This document shows positions 44,304-54,064 of a DNA stretch of 64,000 bases, one piece after another. The position numbers and the translations under genes are program-made. The DNA is from Bradyrhizobium sp. DOA9. GTDB lineage: Bacteria > Pseudomonadota > Alphaproteobacteria > Rhizobiales > Xanthobacteraceae. Position 1 is the stretch's first letter, and every line of letters begins with the position of its first letter. The notes under the pieces were generated by a model, which was not told where the DNA came from, did not search any database, and saw only the letters and a program-made list of their open reading frames with translations. The stretch lies in assembly GCF_000617845.2 (NCBI RefSeq), contig NZ_DF820425.1, forward strand, positions 2,841,725 through 2,905,724. The letters are read 5' to 3'.

Positions 44304-45503
44304 ATGATGATCAAACACTTTCTGACGATATGCGCTGCCGCAACAGTCGCCGCGGCGGGAACCTCGCTCGCTCAGGCTCAGAGCTATCCGGTGCAGCAGG
44401 TGCCCGGCTATGGCGCACCGGCCGAATATCGGCCCGGTGACCGCATGCCGAATTTCGACGCGCTCGACGACGATGACGACGCGATGCCGCACGCCTCGCT
44501 GCCGCCGCCCGGTCCGGCCGACGATCCGCGCTACGGCCGTCCGATGGGCGCGCCTCCGGTCTATTCAGCCGCCCCGCCGCAAGGCCCGGTGATGTCGCCG
44601 GATGATCCGCGTTACGGCCGTCCGGCCGGCGCCCCGCCGGTCTATTCGGCGGCGCCGCAGGGCCCCGTGATGTCGCCCGACGATCCGCGCTACGGCCGTC
44701 CCGCCGGCCCGCCGGCGGTGATCTACGCCGACCGTCCGCCTCAGCAGGCGCCCGCCAATGATGGCCTGCGTCCGCCCGAGGCTGTGGGCGGTCCTGCCGC
44801 GACCGGGACGGTCCAGGCCGGGCAGCCGCCCGTGGGCACGGATGGCCGCCCGGTGACCTTGGCCGCACTGCCGCCCGAGGAGCAGCCCGATGCCGCGCCT
44901 GTGCAGCTGCCGCCGAACCTGCGCCGCCAGGAGGTCGCGTTCCAGACCAAGGAGCCCGCCGGCACGCTCGTGGTCGATACGCCCAACACCTACCTCTATT
45001 ACGTCCTCGGCAATGGCCGCGCGATCCGCTACGGCGTCCGCGTCGGCCGCGACGGCTTCACCTGGACCGGCGTGCAGAAGATCACCCGCAAGGCCGAGTG
45101 GCCGGATTGGCATCCGCCGACCGAGATGATCGAGCGTCAGCCCTATCTGCCGCGCTTCATGGCCGGCGGTCCGGGCAATCCGCTCGGCGCCCGCGCGATG
45201 TATCTCGGCTCGACCGTCTACCGCATCCACGGCACCAATCAGCCCTCGACCATCGGCAAGTTCGTCTCGTCGGGCTGCATAGGCATGCTGAACGAGGACG
45301 TCTCCGACCTGTTCGATCGCGTCAAGGTCGGCACCCGCGTGGTGGTGATGCCGGGCGGCCCGCCGCCGGGCACGGCGACGGCCTCCGCCGCGCCGGTGCA
45401 GAGCGCTGCCGGACCGGCTCCGATGTCCGCCCAGGCGGGCCCGGTCCCGGGGACGCAGCCCACCGTCGTGCCGCCGCTGCCCGCGCCGGTCACCGTGCGC
45501 TGA
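44304..45503 (+). CDS. L,D-transpeptidase with tandem Pro-rich repeats
   Basis: A 399-residue exported enzyme of the YkuD family, which cross-links peptidoglycan stems. It has a signal peptide (TICAAATVAAAGTSLAQAQ), a linker with three copies of a unit starting DDPRYGRP and ending GPVMSP (about 44520-44740), and the catalytic domain (AGTLVVDTPNTYLYYVLGNG, IHGTNQPSTIGKFVSSGCIG). Cys325 is the nucleophile; its motif is SSGCIGM where SHGCIRM is usual. ATG 44304 is preferred to an upstream in-frame ATG at 44133. The 217-base leader contains a CCCCGT/ACGGGG hairpin at 44156-44173. Confidence 0.9.
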   Translation: MMIKHFLTICAAATVAAAGTSLAQAQSYPVQQVPGYGAPAEYRPGDRMPNFDALDDDDDAMPHASLPPPGPADDPRYGRPMGAPPVYSAAPPQGPVMSPDDPRYGRPAGAPPVYSAAPQGPVMSPDDPRYGRPAGPPAVIYADRPPQQAPANDGLRPPEAVGGPAATGTVQAGQPPVGTDGRPVTLAALPPEEQPDAAPVQLPPNLRRQEVAFQTKEPAGTLVVDTPNTYLYYVLGNGRAIRYGVRVGRDGFTWTGVQKITRKAEWPDWHPPTEMIERQPYLPRFMAGGPGNPLGARAMYLGSTVYRIHGTNQPSTIGKFVSSGCIGMLNEDVSDLFDRVKVGTRVVVMPGGPPPGTATASAAPVQSAAGPAPMSAQAGPVPGTQPTVVPPLPAPVTVR

Positions 45504-45528
45504 GCGCCTCGACATCAATGAAATTGCG

Positions 45529-45555
45529 AAGGGCGTGCCATCGGCACGCCCTTTT
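45529..45555 (+). terminator. Factor-independent terminator of the L,D-transpeptidase gene
   Basis: AAGGGCGTGCC and GGCACGCCCTT pair perfectly around an ATC loop and are followed by TT and CG. It lies 26 bases after the stop codon and just before the convergent hydroxyacid dehydrogenase stop; the A-run on its other side may make it work in both directions. Confidence 0.85.
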
Positions 45556-45559
45556 CGTG

Positions 45560-46522
45560 TCAGGCCAGCCTGCGCGGCAGCTCGCCGCCCTTGGTGAAGG
45601 CGTCGATCGCCTCGACCATCTGGCCGTAATGGATGCGCAGACCGTCCGTGGTCGCGTAGCCCAGATGCGGCGTCAGCACGAGGTTGTCGAGCTTGCGGAA
45701 GGGATGGTCGAGCGGCAGCGGCTCGACCGAGAACACGTCCAGGCCTGCACCTGCGATCTTGCGCTGCTGCAAGGCTTCCAGCAGCGCCTGCTCATCCACG
45801 ATCGGCCCGCGCGCGGTGTTGACCAGGAAGGCCGTCGGCTTCATCCGCGCAAGATCCGCGCGGCTGATGAGGCCACGCGAGCGCTCGCTCAAGACCACAT
45901 GGATGGTGACGATGTCGGCCTTGGCGAACAGCTCCTCCTTGCTGGCGTAGCCGACGCCGGCCGCCGCGCATTTCTCCGGCGTCAGGTTCGGGCTCCAGGC
46001 GATCACGTTCATGCCGAACGCCTTCGCAATGCCCGCCATCTTGCTGCCGAGCTTGCCGAGCCCGACGATGCCGAGGGTCAGGCCTTCGATCTCGAGGCCG
46101 GCAAATGTCTGCCAGGACGCGCCCGCATGCATCCGCGCGTTCTCGCGGCCGATGCCGCGGGTCAATTCCAGGATCAGGCCCATCGCGAGCGGCGCCGTCG
46201 GATCGCGGGAATATTGCGTGCCGCCGATGGCGACGCCGCGTCCCTTTGCAGCCTCGATGTCGATCGCGGCGTTGCGCATGCCCGACGTCAGCAGCAGCTT
46301 CAGCTTCGGCAGGCGATCGAACAGGCTTTTGGGAAACGCCGTGCGCTCGCGCATCGCGCAGATGATCTCGAAGTCACTGAGCGCACTGGCTGCGGCCTGC
46401 TCGGAGGCGAAGGGATGGCTGAACACGGTGACGTCGACGCGGTCCGACAATTGCGGCCAGTCGGCAACGTCGAGCGCGAGATTGAAATAGTCGTCGAGGA
46501 TTGCGCAGCGCAGCCGGCTCAT
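45560..46522 (-). CDS. D-2-hydroxyacid dehydrogenase family protein
   Basis: A 320-residue NAD-dependent dehydrogenase. The Rossmann motif is LGIVGLGKLGSKMAGIAKAF, the substrate Arg lies in VNTARGPIVDEQAL, Glu in LDVFSVEPLP, and the catalytic His in VLTPHLGYAT. Substrate candidates are phosphoglycerate, glyoxylate or other 2-oxo acids; the N-terminal CAILDDYFNLALDVADW is typical of a subgroup without a fixed name. It is monocistronic, convergent with the L,D-transpeptidase. Confidence 0.9.
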   Translation of the reverse strand: MSRLRCAILDDYFNLALDVADWPQLSDRVDVTVFSHPFASEQAAASALSDFEIICAMRERTAFPKSLFDRLPKLKLLLTSGMRNAAIDIEAAKGRGVAIGGTQYSRDPTAPLAMGLILELTRGIGRENARMHAGASWQTFAGLEIEGLTLGIVGLGKLGSKMAGIAKAFGMNVIAWSPNLTPEKCAAAGVGYASKEELFAKADIVTIHVVLSERSRGLISRADLARMKPTAFLVNTARGPIVDEQALLEALQQRKIAGAGLDVFSVEPLPLDHPFRKLDNLVLTPHLGYATTDGLRIHYGQMVEAIDAFTKGGELPRRLA

Positions 46523-46652
46523 CAGCGTTCATCCATGGCGAGAGGTGAGGGCGCCGGGCGGGCGCCATCGTCGGAACCTGGCCATGGTTGCGCGCAATCG
46601 CGCCGGCGCGCAAGCAGCCGGCGTCTTCAAAAGTCCGATATGAGGTCGTCGC

Positions 46653-46868
46653 TCAGAGGTCGCGGGGCTTCAGCCGGATCGGCGCATCCAGGCCGTGCTT
46701 GGCGCGCCAGGCGGGGCCGGGGCCGCGCATGTAATGCAGCTCGGGCCGGTAGGGATTGAAGGCGGTGGCGAAGAAGCGCTTCCAGACGGCCTTGATCTCC
46801 GAGGCGAACCCGAAAGAGCGCCCCGCTCCTGCCGGAACGTGAAGAGAATTGGTCTCGATCAGAGCCAT
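46653..46868 (-). CDS. Small conserved hypothetical protein
   Basis: A 71-residue soluble protein with aromatic and basic residues in its middle (IKAVWKRFFATAFNPYRPEL) and an HGLDAPIRLKPRD end. It has a GAGG ribosome site 7 bases before ATG 46868. I do not recognise a family. It lies between the hydroxyacid dehydrogenase and the ettA promoter region and is read away from ettA. Confidence 0.6.
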   Translation of the reverse strand: MALIETNSLHVPAGAGRSFGFASEIKAVWKRFFATAFNPYRPELHYMRGPGPAWRAKHGLDAPIRLKPRDL

Positions 46869-47103
46869 GATGCGGCCTCGCTGTGCTCCCCGTTCGTTCT
46901 GAGCGGGTGGCGCTGTTTCCGCGCGAAACCGAGCTTTGGCCTGCTTTATTAAAAAATGGTTTCAATTGTCCGGATCTAGGTCCGGATGGTGTCCGTCCCG
47001 TATTCATCCGTGGTGAACGGACGGAAAACGTTGCCCTTTGGGGGCGGGATCGCTACATCGGCGGCAAGCAAAATTTCCTCAAATCGAAGGTTTCACGGGA
47101 CCG

Positions 47104-48753
<1,650 letters not shown>

Positions 48754-48760
48754 TGACGGC

Positions 48761-49987
48761 ATGATGCGGCGGGCGCTCATCGCTGCGGTGATCGTCATCG
48801 CCTGCGCCTGGTCGCCCGCCCGCGCCGCCGACGCCGCCTTCACAGAGTTCATCGCCTCGCTGTGGCCGGAGGCCCAACAGGCCGGCGTCTCGCGCGCAAC
48901 GTTCGAGCGAGAGACGCGCGGGCTCGAGCCCGATTACAAGCTGCCCGATCTGCTCTTGCCCGGGCGGCCGGCGCTAGGTGCGCCGTCGCAGGCCGAGTTC
49001 GTGCAGGTGCCGGCGGACTACGTCAAGGAAGCCTCGATCGCGCGGCTGGCCGGTGAGGGGCAGCGGCTGCTGCTGAAATATCGCGCGGCGCTGACCGAAA
49101 TCGAGAAGAGCTCCGGCGTGCCGGCGTCAATGATGCTTGCGATCTGGGGCCGCGAGACCGATTACGGCCGCTACACGCTGCCCTACGATCTGGTTCGTGT
49201 GCTGGCGACGCAGGCCTATGTCGGGCGGCGCAAGGATCAGTATCGCAACGAGTTCATCCTCGCGCTGAAGCTCCTCGGCGAAGGTGTGGTAACGCGCAAG
49301 GACATGCGCTCGTCCTGGGCCGGTGCCACCGGGCTCACGCAATTCCTGCCGTCTGAATATTACAAGCACGGCGTCGATTTCGACGGCGATGGCCGCGTCG
49401 ACATCTGGCACTCCGTGCCGGATGCACTGGCCTCGGCCGCGCAGCAGCTCGTCAACAAGGGCTGGCAGAGTGGCCTGCGCTGGGCCTACGAGGTGCAGGC
49501 GCCGGCGAAGGTCGATTGCACGATTGGCGTGCCGGAGGTGACGAAGCCGATCGGCCAATGGCTGCGCGAGGGTTTTGTCCCGGTGCGCGGTCAAAAGCTC
49601 AGTGCCGCCGAGCAGGCGCAGCCGGCCTCGCTGCTGCAGCCCGAAGGCATCTACGGCCCGTCGTTCCTGACCACGAAGAACTACTTCGTCATCAAGGAGT
49701 ACAATTTTTCCGACCTCTACGTGCTGTTCGTCGGCCATCTCAGCGACCGAATGACGAGCCCGCTGCCCTTCGCAACGCCCTGGTCGGCTTCAAAGCAATT
49801 GCGCACCAAGGACGTCGAGACCATGCAGCGCGGGCTGACGCGCATCGGCCTCTACAAGGACAAGATCGACGGCAAGGCCGGCATGCAGACGCGGGCCGCG
49901 CTCGGCGCCTATCAGAAGTCGGCGGGACTCAAGGTCGATTGCTGGCCGAGTGAAGAGGTGCTGCGCGCGATCCAGGCGGCCCGGTAG
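48761..49987 (+). CDS. Lytic murein transglycosylase with peptidoglycan-binding domain
   Basis: A 408-residue exported enzyme of the MltB/SLT_2 type that cleaves glycan strands. A signal peptide (AVIVIACAWSPARAAD) precedes the catalytic domain, with Glu in MLAIWGRETDYGRY and the WAGATGLTQFLPSEYY and DFDGDGRVDIW blocks. The C-terminus is a PG_binding_1 domain (VETMQRGLTRIGLYKDKIDG, MQTRAALGAYQKSAGL). It starts 7 bases after ettA, so the two may be cotranscribed. Confidence 0.93.
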   Translation: MMRRALIAAVIVIACAWSPARAADAAFTEFIASLWPEAQQAGVSRATFERETRGLEPDYKLPDLLLPGRPALGAPSQAEFVQVPADYVKEASIARLAGEGQRLLLKYRAALTEIEKSSGVPASMMLAIWGRETDYGRYTLPYDLVRVLATQAYVGRRKDQYRNEFILALKLLGEGVVTRKDMRSSWAGATGLTQFLPSEYYKHGVDFDGDGRVDIWHSVPDALASAAQQLVNKGWQSGLRWAYEVQAPAKVDCTIGVPEVTKPIGQWLREGFVPVRGQKLSAAEQAQPASLLQPEGIYGPSFLTTKNYFVIKEYNFSDLYVLFVGHLSDRMTSPLPFATPWSASKQLRTKDVETMQRGLTRIGLYKDKIDGKAGMQTRAALGAYQKSAGLKVDCWPSEEVLRAIQAAR

Positions 49988-50000
49988 CGGATGACAAAAG

Positions 50001-50029
50001 AAAAAACCCGGCCGATGATCTCGGCCGGG
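50001..50029 (-). terminator. Terminator between two convergent genes
   Basis: CCCGGCCGA and TCGGCCGGG pair perfectly around TGATC. On the minus strand the stem is followed by a T-rich tract (TTTTTTCTTTTG), so it terminates the 50067 gene well. On the plus strand only CTTCG follows, so it would be weaker for the transglycosylase. Confidence 0.85.
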
Positions 50030-50066
50030 CTTCGATCGCCGCGCTCATGAGCGCGTTGCGATCAGG

Positions 50067-50348
50067 TCAGTAGCAGACGCGAACCGGGCGGCTGACCCAG
50101 CCGTAGCCGTCCCAATAGCGCTCGCGGCGCCAGTAGCAGGGCGCGGGCGGCGGGGGCTCGGCGATGTAAACGGGGCCGCCATAGGCGGGACGGCTCGAGG
50201 CGATGGCGCCCCCGACGATGGCGCCGCCGATCAGGCCGGCCGCGATGCCGGCGCCGACGTTGTCACCGGCTTTGGCGGACGGAGCAGCGGTCACCAGCGA
50301 ACCGGCGACCGTCGCAACCGTGAGGGCGGCAACTAAAGTCTTGTTCAT
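50067..50348 (-). CDS. Small exported glycine-zipper protein, paralogue 1
   Basis: A 93-residue protein with a signal peptide (MNKTLVAALTVATVAGSLVT, cut near SAKAGD), then a Gly-zipper segment VGAGIAAGLIGGAIVGGAIA that could insert in a membrane, a Pro-rich linker, and a C-terminal CYWRRERYWDGYGWVSRPVR motif with two Cys. The next gene on the same strand has the same plan. The role is unknown; such proteins are common in Bradyrhizobium envelopes. Confidence 0.78.
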   Translation of the reverse strand: MNKTLVAALTVATVAGSLVTAAPSAKAGDNVGAGIAAGLIGGAIVGGAIASSRPAYGGPVYIAEPPPPAPCYWRRERYWDGYGWVSRPVRVCY

Positions 50349-50559
50349 GCTCTTGGCTCTCCAGGGAGATGGGTTCCTCCTGTTGGAGGCGCCCGGGTTT
50401 CAAAGGTTCACGCACACTCTGATGGAATTGGCCTTGCAGCTAGGAAGCGCGCAAATGGTCAACCCACGGTAAACGCACACGGAGCTGTGACGAGAAAAAG
50501 CGGTGTTTTTCAGGCCCTGAGATGAACGGCAACTCCGTAGTCAACCGGCTTGGCGCGCC

Positions 50560-50880
50560 TCAGCCGCAGACTCGGACGCGACGGATGCGCCAGGCATAGC
50601 CATCCCAGAAGCGCTGCTTCTGCCAAACGCAGCCGCCGTAATAGTCGTCGGCAACATAACCTGGACCGGGGGCGTAGTAGCGCGGCGGGTAATAACCCGG
50701 CCCGTAGTAGCCATAGCCGGGCCCGTAATAATACGGAGAAGCCAATGCGCCGCCGACAATGGCGCCGCCGATGATCCCGGCCGCCACGCCTGCCGCGACG
50801 CCGCGCTGGGCATGGGCCGGCGTTCCGGCCGTCAGGGCCAGGGTGGCGACGGCAGCGACCGCCAGGAGCGACTTCTTCAT
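50560..50880 (-). CDS. Small exported glycine-zipper protein, paralogue 2
   Basis: A 106-residue protein with a signal peptide (MKKSLLAVAAVATLALTAGT, AHAQ), a Gly zipper VAAGVAAGIIGGAIVGGALA, a Tyr/Pro/Gly-rich linker (YYYGPGYGYYGPGYYPPRYY) and a C-terminal CVWQKQRFWDGYAWRIRRVR block that matches the end of paralogue 1. ATG 50880 follows AAGGTC. The leader contains a GGAACC/GGTTCC inverted repeat at 50908-50931 that could be an operator or a leader hairpin. Confidence 0.8.
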   Translation of the reverse strand: MKKSLLAVAAVATLALTAGTPAHAQRGVAAGVAAGIIGGAIVGGALASPYYYGPGYGYYGPGYYPPRYYAPGPGYVADDYYGGCVWQKQRFWDGYAWRIRRVRVCG

Positions 50881-51010
50881 GACCTTGACCCTTTCGACGA
50901 ACATGCGGGAACCGTTGGGCGGCAAGGTTCCATATTTCGCTCCAATGATCAATGAACGGCACCTTTGCCGGAGACGACCAATGGGTATGCGCCCCCACCG
51001 GGAGACGATG

Positions 51011-51319
51011 ATGGGCAACGCGATGGTCAATTCATTGATTGCGGCCGGCATCGTTTTGGCGATCGGCTACGGCTGGATCGCACATCTCCAGAACCGCGCA
51101 CGGCGCTCCCGCGCCGCCGCGGGTAGCGACGGAAGGAGTGCCGGCGCGGACAGCAGCTATTCCGGGACGAGTGACGGCTTTTCGCTGGGAAGCTGGTTTT
51201 CCGGCGGCAGCTCGGGGAACTCCAGCGAGGGCGGCAACTGTTCGAGCAGCGATAGCGGCAGCAGCGGCGGCGACTGCGGTGGCGGTGGTGACGGCGGAGG
51301 AGGCGGTGGCGGCGACTAG
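51011..51319 (+). CDS. Small membrane protein with Ser/Gly-rich tail
   Basis: A 102-residue protein with one N-terminal membrane segment (MVNSLIAAGIVLAIGYGWIA), a short basic stretch (HLQNRARRSRAAAG), and a long disordered tail dominated by Ser then Gly with a few Cys and ending in a poly-Gly run. ATG 51011 has GGGAG 7 bases upstream; ATG 51008 is adjacent. No family is known to me beyond general resemblance to tail-rich membrane proteins. Confidence 0.65.
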   Translation: MGNAMVNSLIAAGIVLAIGYGWIAHLQNRARRSRAAAGSDGRSAGADSSYSGTSDGFSLGSWFSGGSSGNSSEGGNCSSSDSGSSGGDCGGGGDGGGGGGGD

Positions 51320-51354
51320 TCCGGCCACAATCTTGATCCAGCGCAACAGCCTAT

Positions 51355-51371
51355 TTTAGAGCCGTTCTAGG
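51355..51371. promoter_or_regulatory. Irr-type iron control element (imperfect) upstream of bfd
   Basis: TTTAGAGCCGTTCTAGG matches the iron control element TTTAGAA-N3-TTCTAAA at 11 of 14 defined positions. It lies 110 bases before the bfd start. A weaker TTTGGAATAGCTTCAAA is at 51387-51403. The perfect copy upstream of bfr supports shared control by Irr. Confidence 0.6.
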
Positions 51372-51480
51372 CTTTGATCAGGCCAGTTTGGAATAGCTTC
51401 AAATACCGGTTTTTCCTTTTGCATCCGGCGGGCCTGTTAAATATCGATGATGGCGCATCACCGAAGGGCCTGCCGCTTCC

Positions 51481-51753
51481 ATGATCGTTTGTTCCTGTAA
51501 CGTGCTGAGCGATGACGATATCCGCGCCGCCGTCGCCGGGGCCGACGATGCCGTGCGCCATGCCAAGCAGGTGTACGGGTGTCTCGGCTGTAGCGCCGAA
51601 TGCGGCCGCTGCGCCCGGACGATCAAGACCATCATCGACGAAGCGCTCGGCCCCTGTGCGCAGTCCTGCTGCGCCGGCTGCCCCCATACCCACACCGTGG
51701 CCGCCAACGACGAGACCGCCGAGCCCGCCGAGTTCGCCCTCGCGGCCTGCTGA
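51481..51753 (+). CDS. bfd: Bacterioferritin-associated ferredoxin-like protein
   Basis: A 90-residue [2Fe-2S] protein that should reduce the haem of bacterioferritin to release stored iron. The cluster ligands are C4-x-C6 (IVCSCNV) and C41-x-x-C44 (ECGRC). Extra cysteines at 34, 37, 59, 63, 64, 67 and 90, several in PCAQSCCAGCPHTHT, extend beyond the usual 60-70 residue family length. It sits upstream of bfr in the same direction, and both have Irr-type boxes. Confidence 0.9.
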   Translation: MIVCSCNVLSDDDIRAAVAGADDAVRHAKQVYGCLGCSAECGRCARTIKTIIDEALGPCAQSCCAGCPHTHTVAANDETAEPAEFALAAC

Positions 51754-51826
51754 AAACTTCCGCAATCCCGGCTGAGCTTTTCCCCGGCTGTGTTCCCGTA
51801 GCCGGTTGCCCTCGTTTGCGAAGTGA

Positions 51827-51843
51827 TTTAGAAGCGTTCTAAA
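51827..51843. promoter_or_regulatory. Perfect Irr-type iron control element upstream of bfr
   Basis: TTTAGAA-GCG-TTCTAAA is a perfect inverted repeat identical to the iron control element bound by Irr in Bradyrhizobium. It ends 43 bases before the bfr start codon. Irr normally represses bfr when iron is scarce. Confidence 0.85.
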
Positions 51844-51886
51844 CTCGGTTTAGGACCGATTTGGACTGCAAGAGCTGGAGTAAACC

Positions 51887-52375
51887 ATGCAGGGCGACGC
51901 AAAGGTCATCGACTATCTCAACAAGGCGCTGCGTCACGAGCTGACTGCGATCAATCAGTACTGGCTGCATTACCGCTTCCTGGACAATTGGGGCCTGCTG
52001 GACATGGCCAAGGTCTGGCGCAAGGAATCCATCGAGGAGATGGAGCACGCCGACAAGCTCACCGAGCGAATCCTGTTCTTCGACGGCTTTCCGAACATGC
52101 AGGTACTCGATCCCCTGCGCATCGGCCAGAATGTCAAGGAGATCATCGAGTGCGATCTCGCCGCCGAGATGAGCGCGCGGGCGCTCTATCAGGAAGCGGC
52201 GACCTACTGTCACAGCGTCAAGGACTACGTCACGCGCGACCTGTTCGAGAAGCTGATGAGCGACGAGGAGCACCACATCGACTTCCTCGAAACCCAGCTC
52301 GATCTGATCGGTCGCATCGGCCTCGAACTCTACACCCAGAAGCACGTCGGCGGGCTCGAGGGTGACGGGCACTGA
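51887..52375 (+). CDS. bfr: Bacterioferritin
   Basis: A 162-residue iron-storage subunit that forms a 24-mer shell. The complete ferroxidase centre is present: Glu18, Glu51, His54, Glu94, Glu127 and His130, together with the haem-ligating Met52 (SIEEMEHADKL). The length and the MQGDAKVIDYLNKALRHELT start are typical. It follows bfd after 133 bases with its own perfect Irr box, so it has its own promoter. A family G repeat follows the gene. Confidence 0.97.
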   Translation: MQGDAKVIDYLNKALRHELTAINQYWLHYRFLDNWGLLDMAKVWRKESIEEMEHADKLTERILFFDGFPNMQVLDPLRIGQNVKEIIECDLAAEMSARALYQEAATYCHSVKDYVTRDLFEKLMSDEEHHIDFLETQLDLIGRIGLELYTQKHVGGLEGDGH

Positions 52376-52398
52376 GCTCCGGCCCGTTTCCTTCCATT

Positions 52399-52523
52399 CG
52401 TCATGGCCGGGCTTGTCCCGGCCATCTACGTTTTTGCCCGCAGCACTGAGAACGTGGATGCCCGGGCCTTCGCCTCGCCGAAGCGGCTTCGGCCGCACAG
52501 GCGGGACAAGCCCACGCATGACG
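52399..52523. repeat. Family G palindromic repeat, copy 2
   Basis: The left end CGTCATGGCCGGGCTTGTCC folds on GGCCAT, the right part has GCGGGACAAGCCC and GCATGACG, and a GAAGCGGCTTCGGCC hairpin lies inside. It separates bfr from the convergent PPOX-family gene. Confidence 0.82.
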
Positions 52524-52543
52524 GCTCGGTTGCCAAGCCCCGC

Positions 52544-53146
52544 CTACAGCTGCGTCTTGTAGAGCTCTTCCACGACCTCCTGGCTCTGCCGCTCGCCCAG
52601 GCCGGTCTGGTCGTGAATGACCTCGATGATGCTCGGCATCACCGAGCGCTGCACCTTTTCGGACGACCATAGCTTCGAGCGCATCAGTGCCTTGCCGCAG
52701 TGGAAATAGACTTCGCTGACGGCAACGTTCAGCACCGCGCGCGGCGGCTTGCCGAATTCGACCATCGAGGCAAGCAGATCCGGATCGGCCGACAGCGTGC
52801 CGCGTCCGCCGACGCGCAGCGTCTCGTCGATGCCGGGAACGAAGAACAGCAAATGCACGAAGCCCGAGCCTTCGACCACGTTGCGGAAACTGTCGATGCG
52901 GTTGTTGCCGGAGCGGTCGGGCATCAGCAGCTGGTTGGGGCCGGCGACGCGGACGAAGCCGGTGCCACCGCCGCGCGGCGAAGCGTCGACGCTGCCGTCC
53001 GCGCCCGATGTCGCGAGCACGCAGAACGGCGACATCTCGATGAACTTCTTCGCATGCGCGTCGATCGCGGGCCGTGCTTTCGCGATCACGCGCGGCGTCG
53101 GCTTGGCATAGAGGGTGGCGAGGTCTTCGGCGCAAAGATCGGTCAA
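52544..53146 (-). CDS. Pyridoxamine 5'-phosphate oxidase family flavoprotein
   Basis: A 200-residue FMN split-barrel protein. FCVLATSGADGSVDASPRGG and LMPDRSGNNRIDSFRNV are the FMN-contacting blocks of the MSMEG_1061-like subgroup, and the end is ERQSQEVVEELYKTQL. Its electron donor and substrate are unknown. The start is TTG at 53146, supported by GGAGG 7-8 bases upstream; no ATG fits. Confidence 0.85.
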   Translation of the reverse strand: MTDLCAEDLATLYAKPTPRVIAKARPAIDAHAKKFIEMSPFCVLATSGADGSVDASPRGGGTGFVRVAGPNQLLMPDRSGNNRIDSFRNVVEGSGFVHLLFFVPGIDETLRVGGRGTLSADPDLLASMVEFGKPPRAVLNVAVSEVYFHCGKALMRSKLWSSEKVQRSVMPSIIEVIHDQTGLGERQSQEVVEELYKTQL

Positions 53147-53224
53147 CGGCGTGCCTCCGCTTCAAGCTTGGCTCTAAGCTACCCGATTGGGCCATCTCCA
53201 GCCAATGGAATTCATCACGACGCG

Positions 53225-53578
53225 CTACACGGCGTCAGCCGGAACGAAGCAGCTGATGATGATGGCCCCGCGGTGGTGGACGTACCACACCACGGCCTGG
53301 CCGACCGGATTGCCCTGGTCGCGGATGATGGCGCGTTCGGGCACTTCCATCCATTGCCCTTCGATCGGCACCCAGTAGCTGCCCGCGCGCACATCGTAGT
53401 CGGTGCGGTGGCCGTCGGAGATGTCGCAGCAGGGCACGCCGTTCGGCGCGATCACGCTCTTGAACCAGGCGCGGATGTCGGGCGGGACGTGATCGTATTG
53501 CCCCTTGTCGAACGCGAACGCCGCGCTCGTCAGCGCCGTCATCGCGATCAGCCAAACGCACAGTGCGAGCCTTCGCAT
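53225..53578 (-). CDS. Secreted protein of unknown function
   Basis: A 117-residue protein with a signal peptide (LALCVWLIAMTALTSAAFA). The mature part has a Cys pair in GVPCCDISDGHRTDYDVRAG and then YWVPIEGQWMEVPERAII and AVVWYVHHRGAIIISCFVP, a pattern I have seen in small rhizobial secreted proteins of no known role. GGAGG lies just upstream of ATG 53578. Confidence 0.75.
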   Translation of the reverse strand: MRRLALCVWLIAMTALTSAAFAFDKGQYDHVPPDIRAWFKSVIAPNGVPCCDISDGHRTDYDVRAGSYWVPIEGQWMEVPERAIIRDQGNPVGQAVVWYVHHRGAIIISCFVPADAV

Positions 53579-53704
53579 GCGATCCTCCGCCGCATTCCGA
53601 TTCGTATCGTTGATGCGATTAAGCCCGAGCTGTCAGCGCATTGCATGCTCAAATAATATGCGCGCGAGAGGCGCGGCGCATGATGCGTTGCGGCATGATC
53701 TTCG

Positions 53705-54046
53705 CTACGGCGTCTCGATCGAGGCGAGCAGCGACCTTGGCGCGACGTTGCGCCAGGCCATATCGAGCGCGCTTCGCAGCGTCACCTGATCGACCTTCGC
53801 CAGCTTCACATTCGTGCTGCCGTTCTTGCCCCAGGCGCCGGGCACCGGGCGAAACATCGCCGGCTCCGCATCGACGAGCATGGCCTGCTGGTCCGGCGTC
53901 AGCTTCACCATACCCCATGTGTCATCGGGATAGCCCATCGTCGCGAACACGCGCTTGCCGACGCGGAAGTCGGCATGGCCGTGATGCGCGCCCTCGATGA
54001 CACCGGGAAGCGCGAGTGCAGCCTTACGAAAGCGGGCTTTCGACAT
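53705..54046 (-). CDS. MmcQ/YjbR family protein
   Basis: A 113-residue protein with the family blocks AALALPGVIEGAHHGHADFR, TWGMVKLTPDQQAMLVD and MFRPVPGAWGKNGSTNVKL, ending in LDMAWRNVAPRSL. YjbR proteins have a double-wing DNA-binding-like fold, but their function is unsettled. It is followed by nothing in the same direction for 126 bases; the alpha/beta hydrolase gene lies just upstream on the same strand. Confidence 0.88.
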   Translation of the reverse strand: MSKARFRKAALALPGVIEGAHHGHADFRVGKRVFATMGYPDDTWGMVKLTPDQQAMLVDAEPAMFRPVPGAWGKNGSTNVKLAKVDQVTLRSALDMAWRNVAPRSLLASIETP

Positions 54047-54064
54047 GTCGTCTTGCTGCTGGTG

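Noticed and set aside
44520..44740. Short spaced repeats as a CRISPR-like array
   Set aside because: They are in-frame coding repeats of the L,D-transpeptidase linker with no unique spacers. No CRISPR array was seen anywhere.
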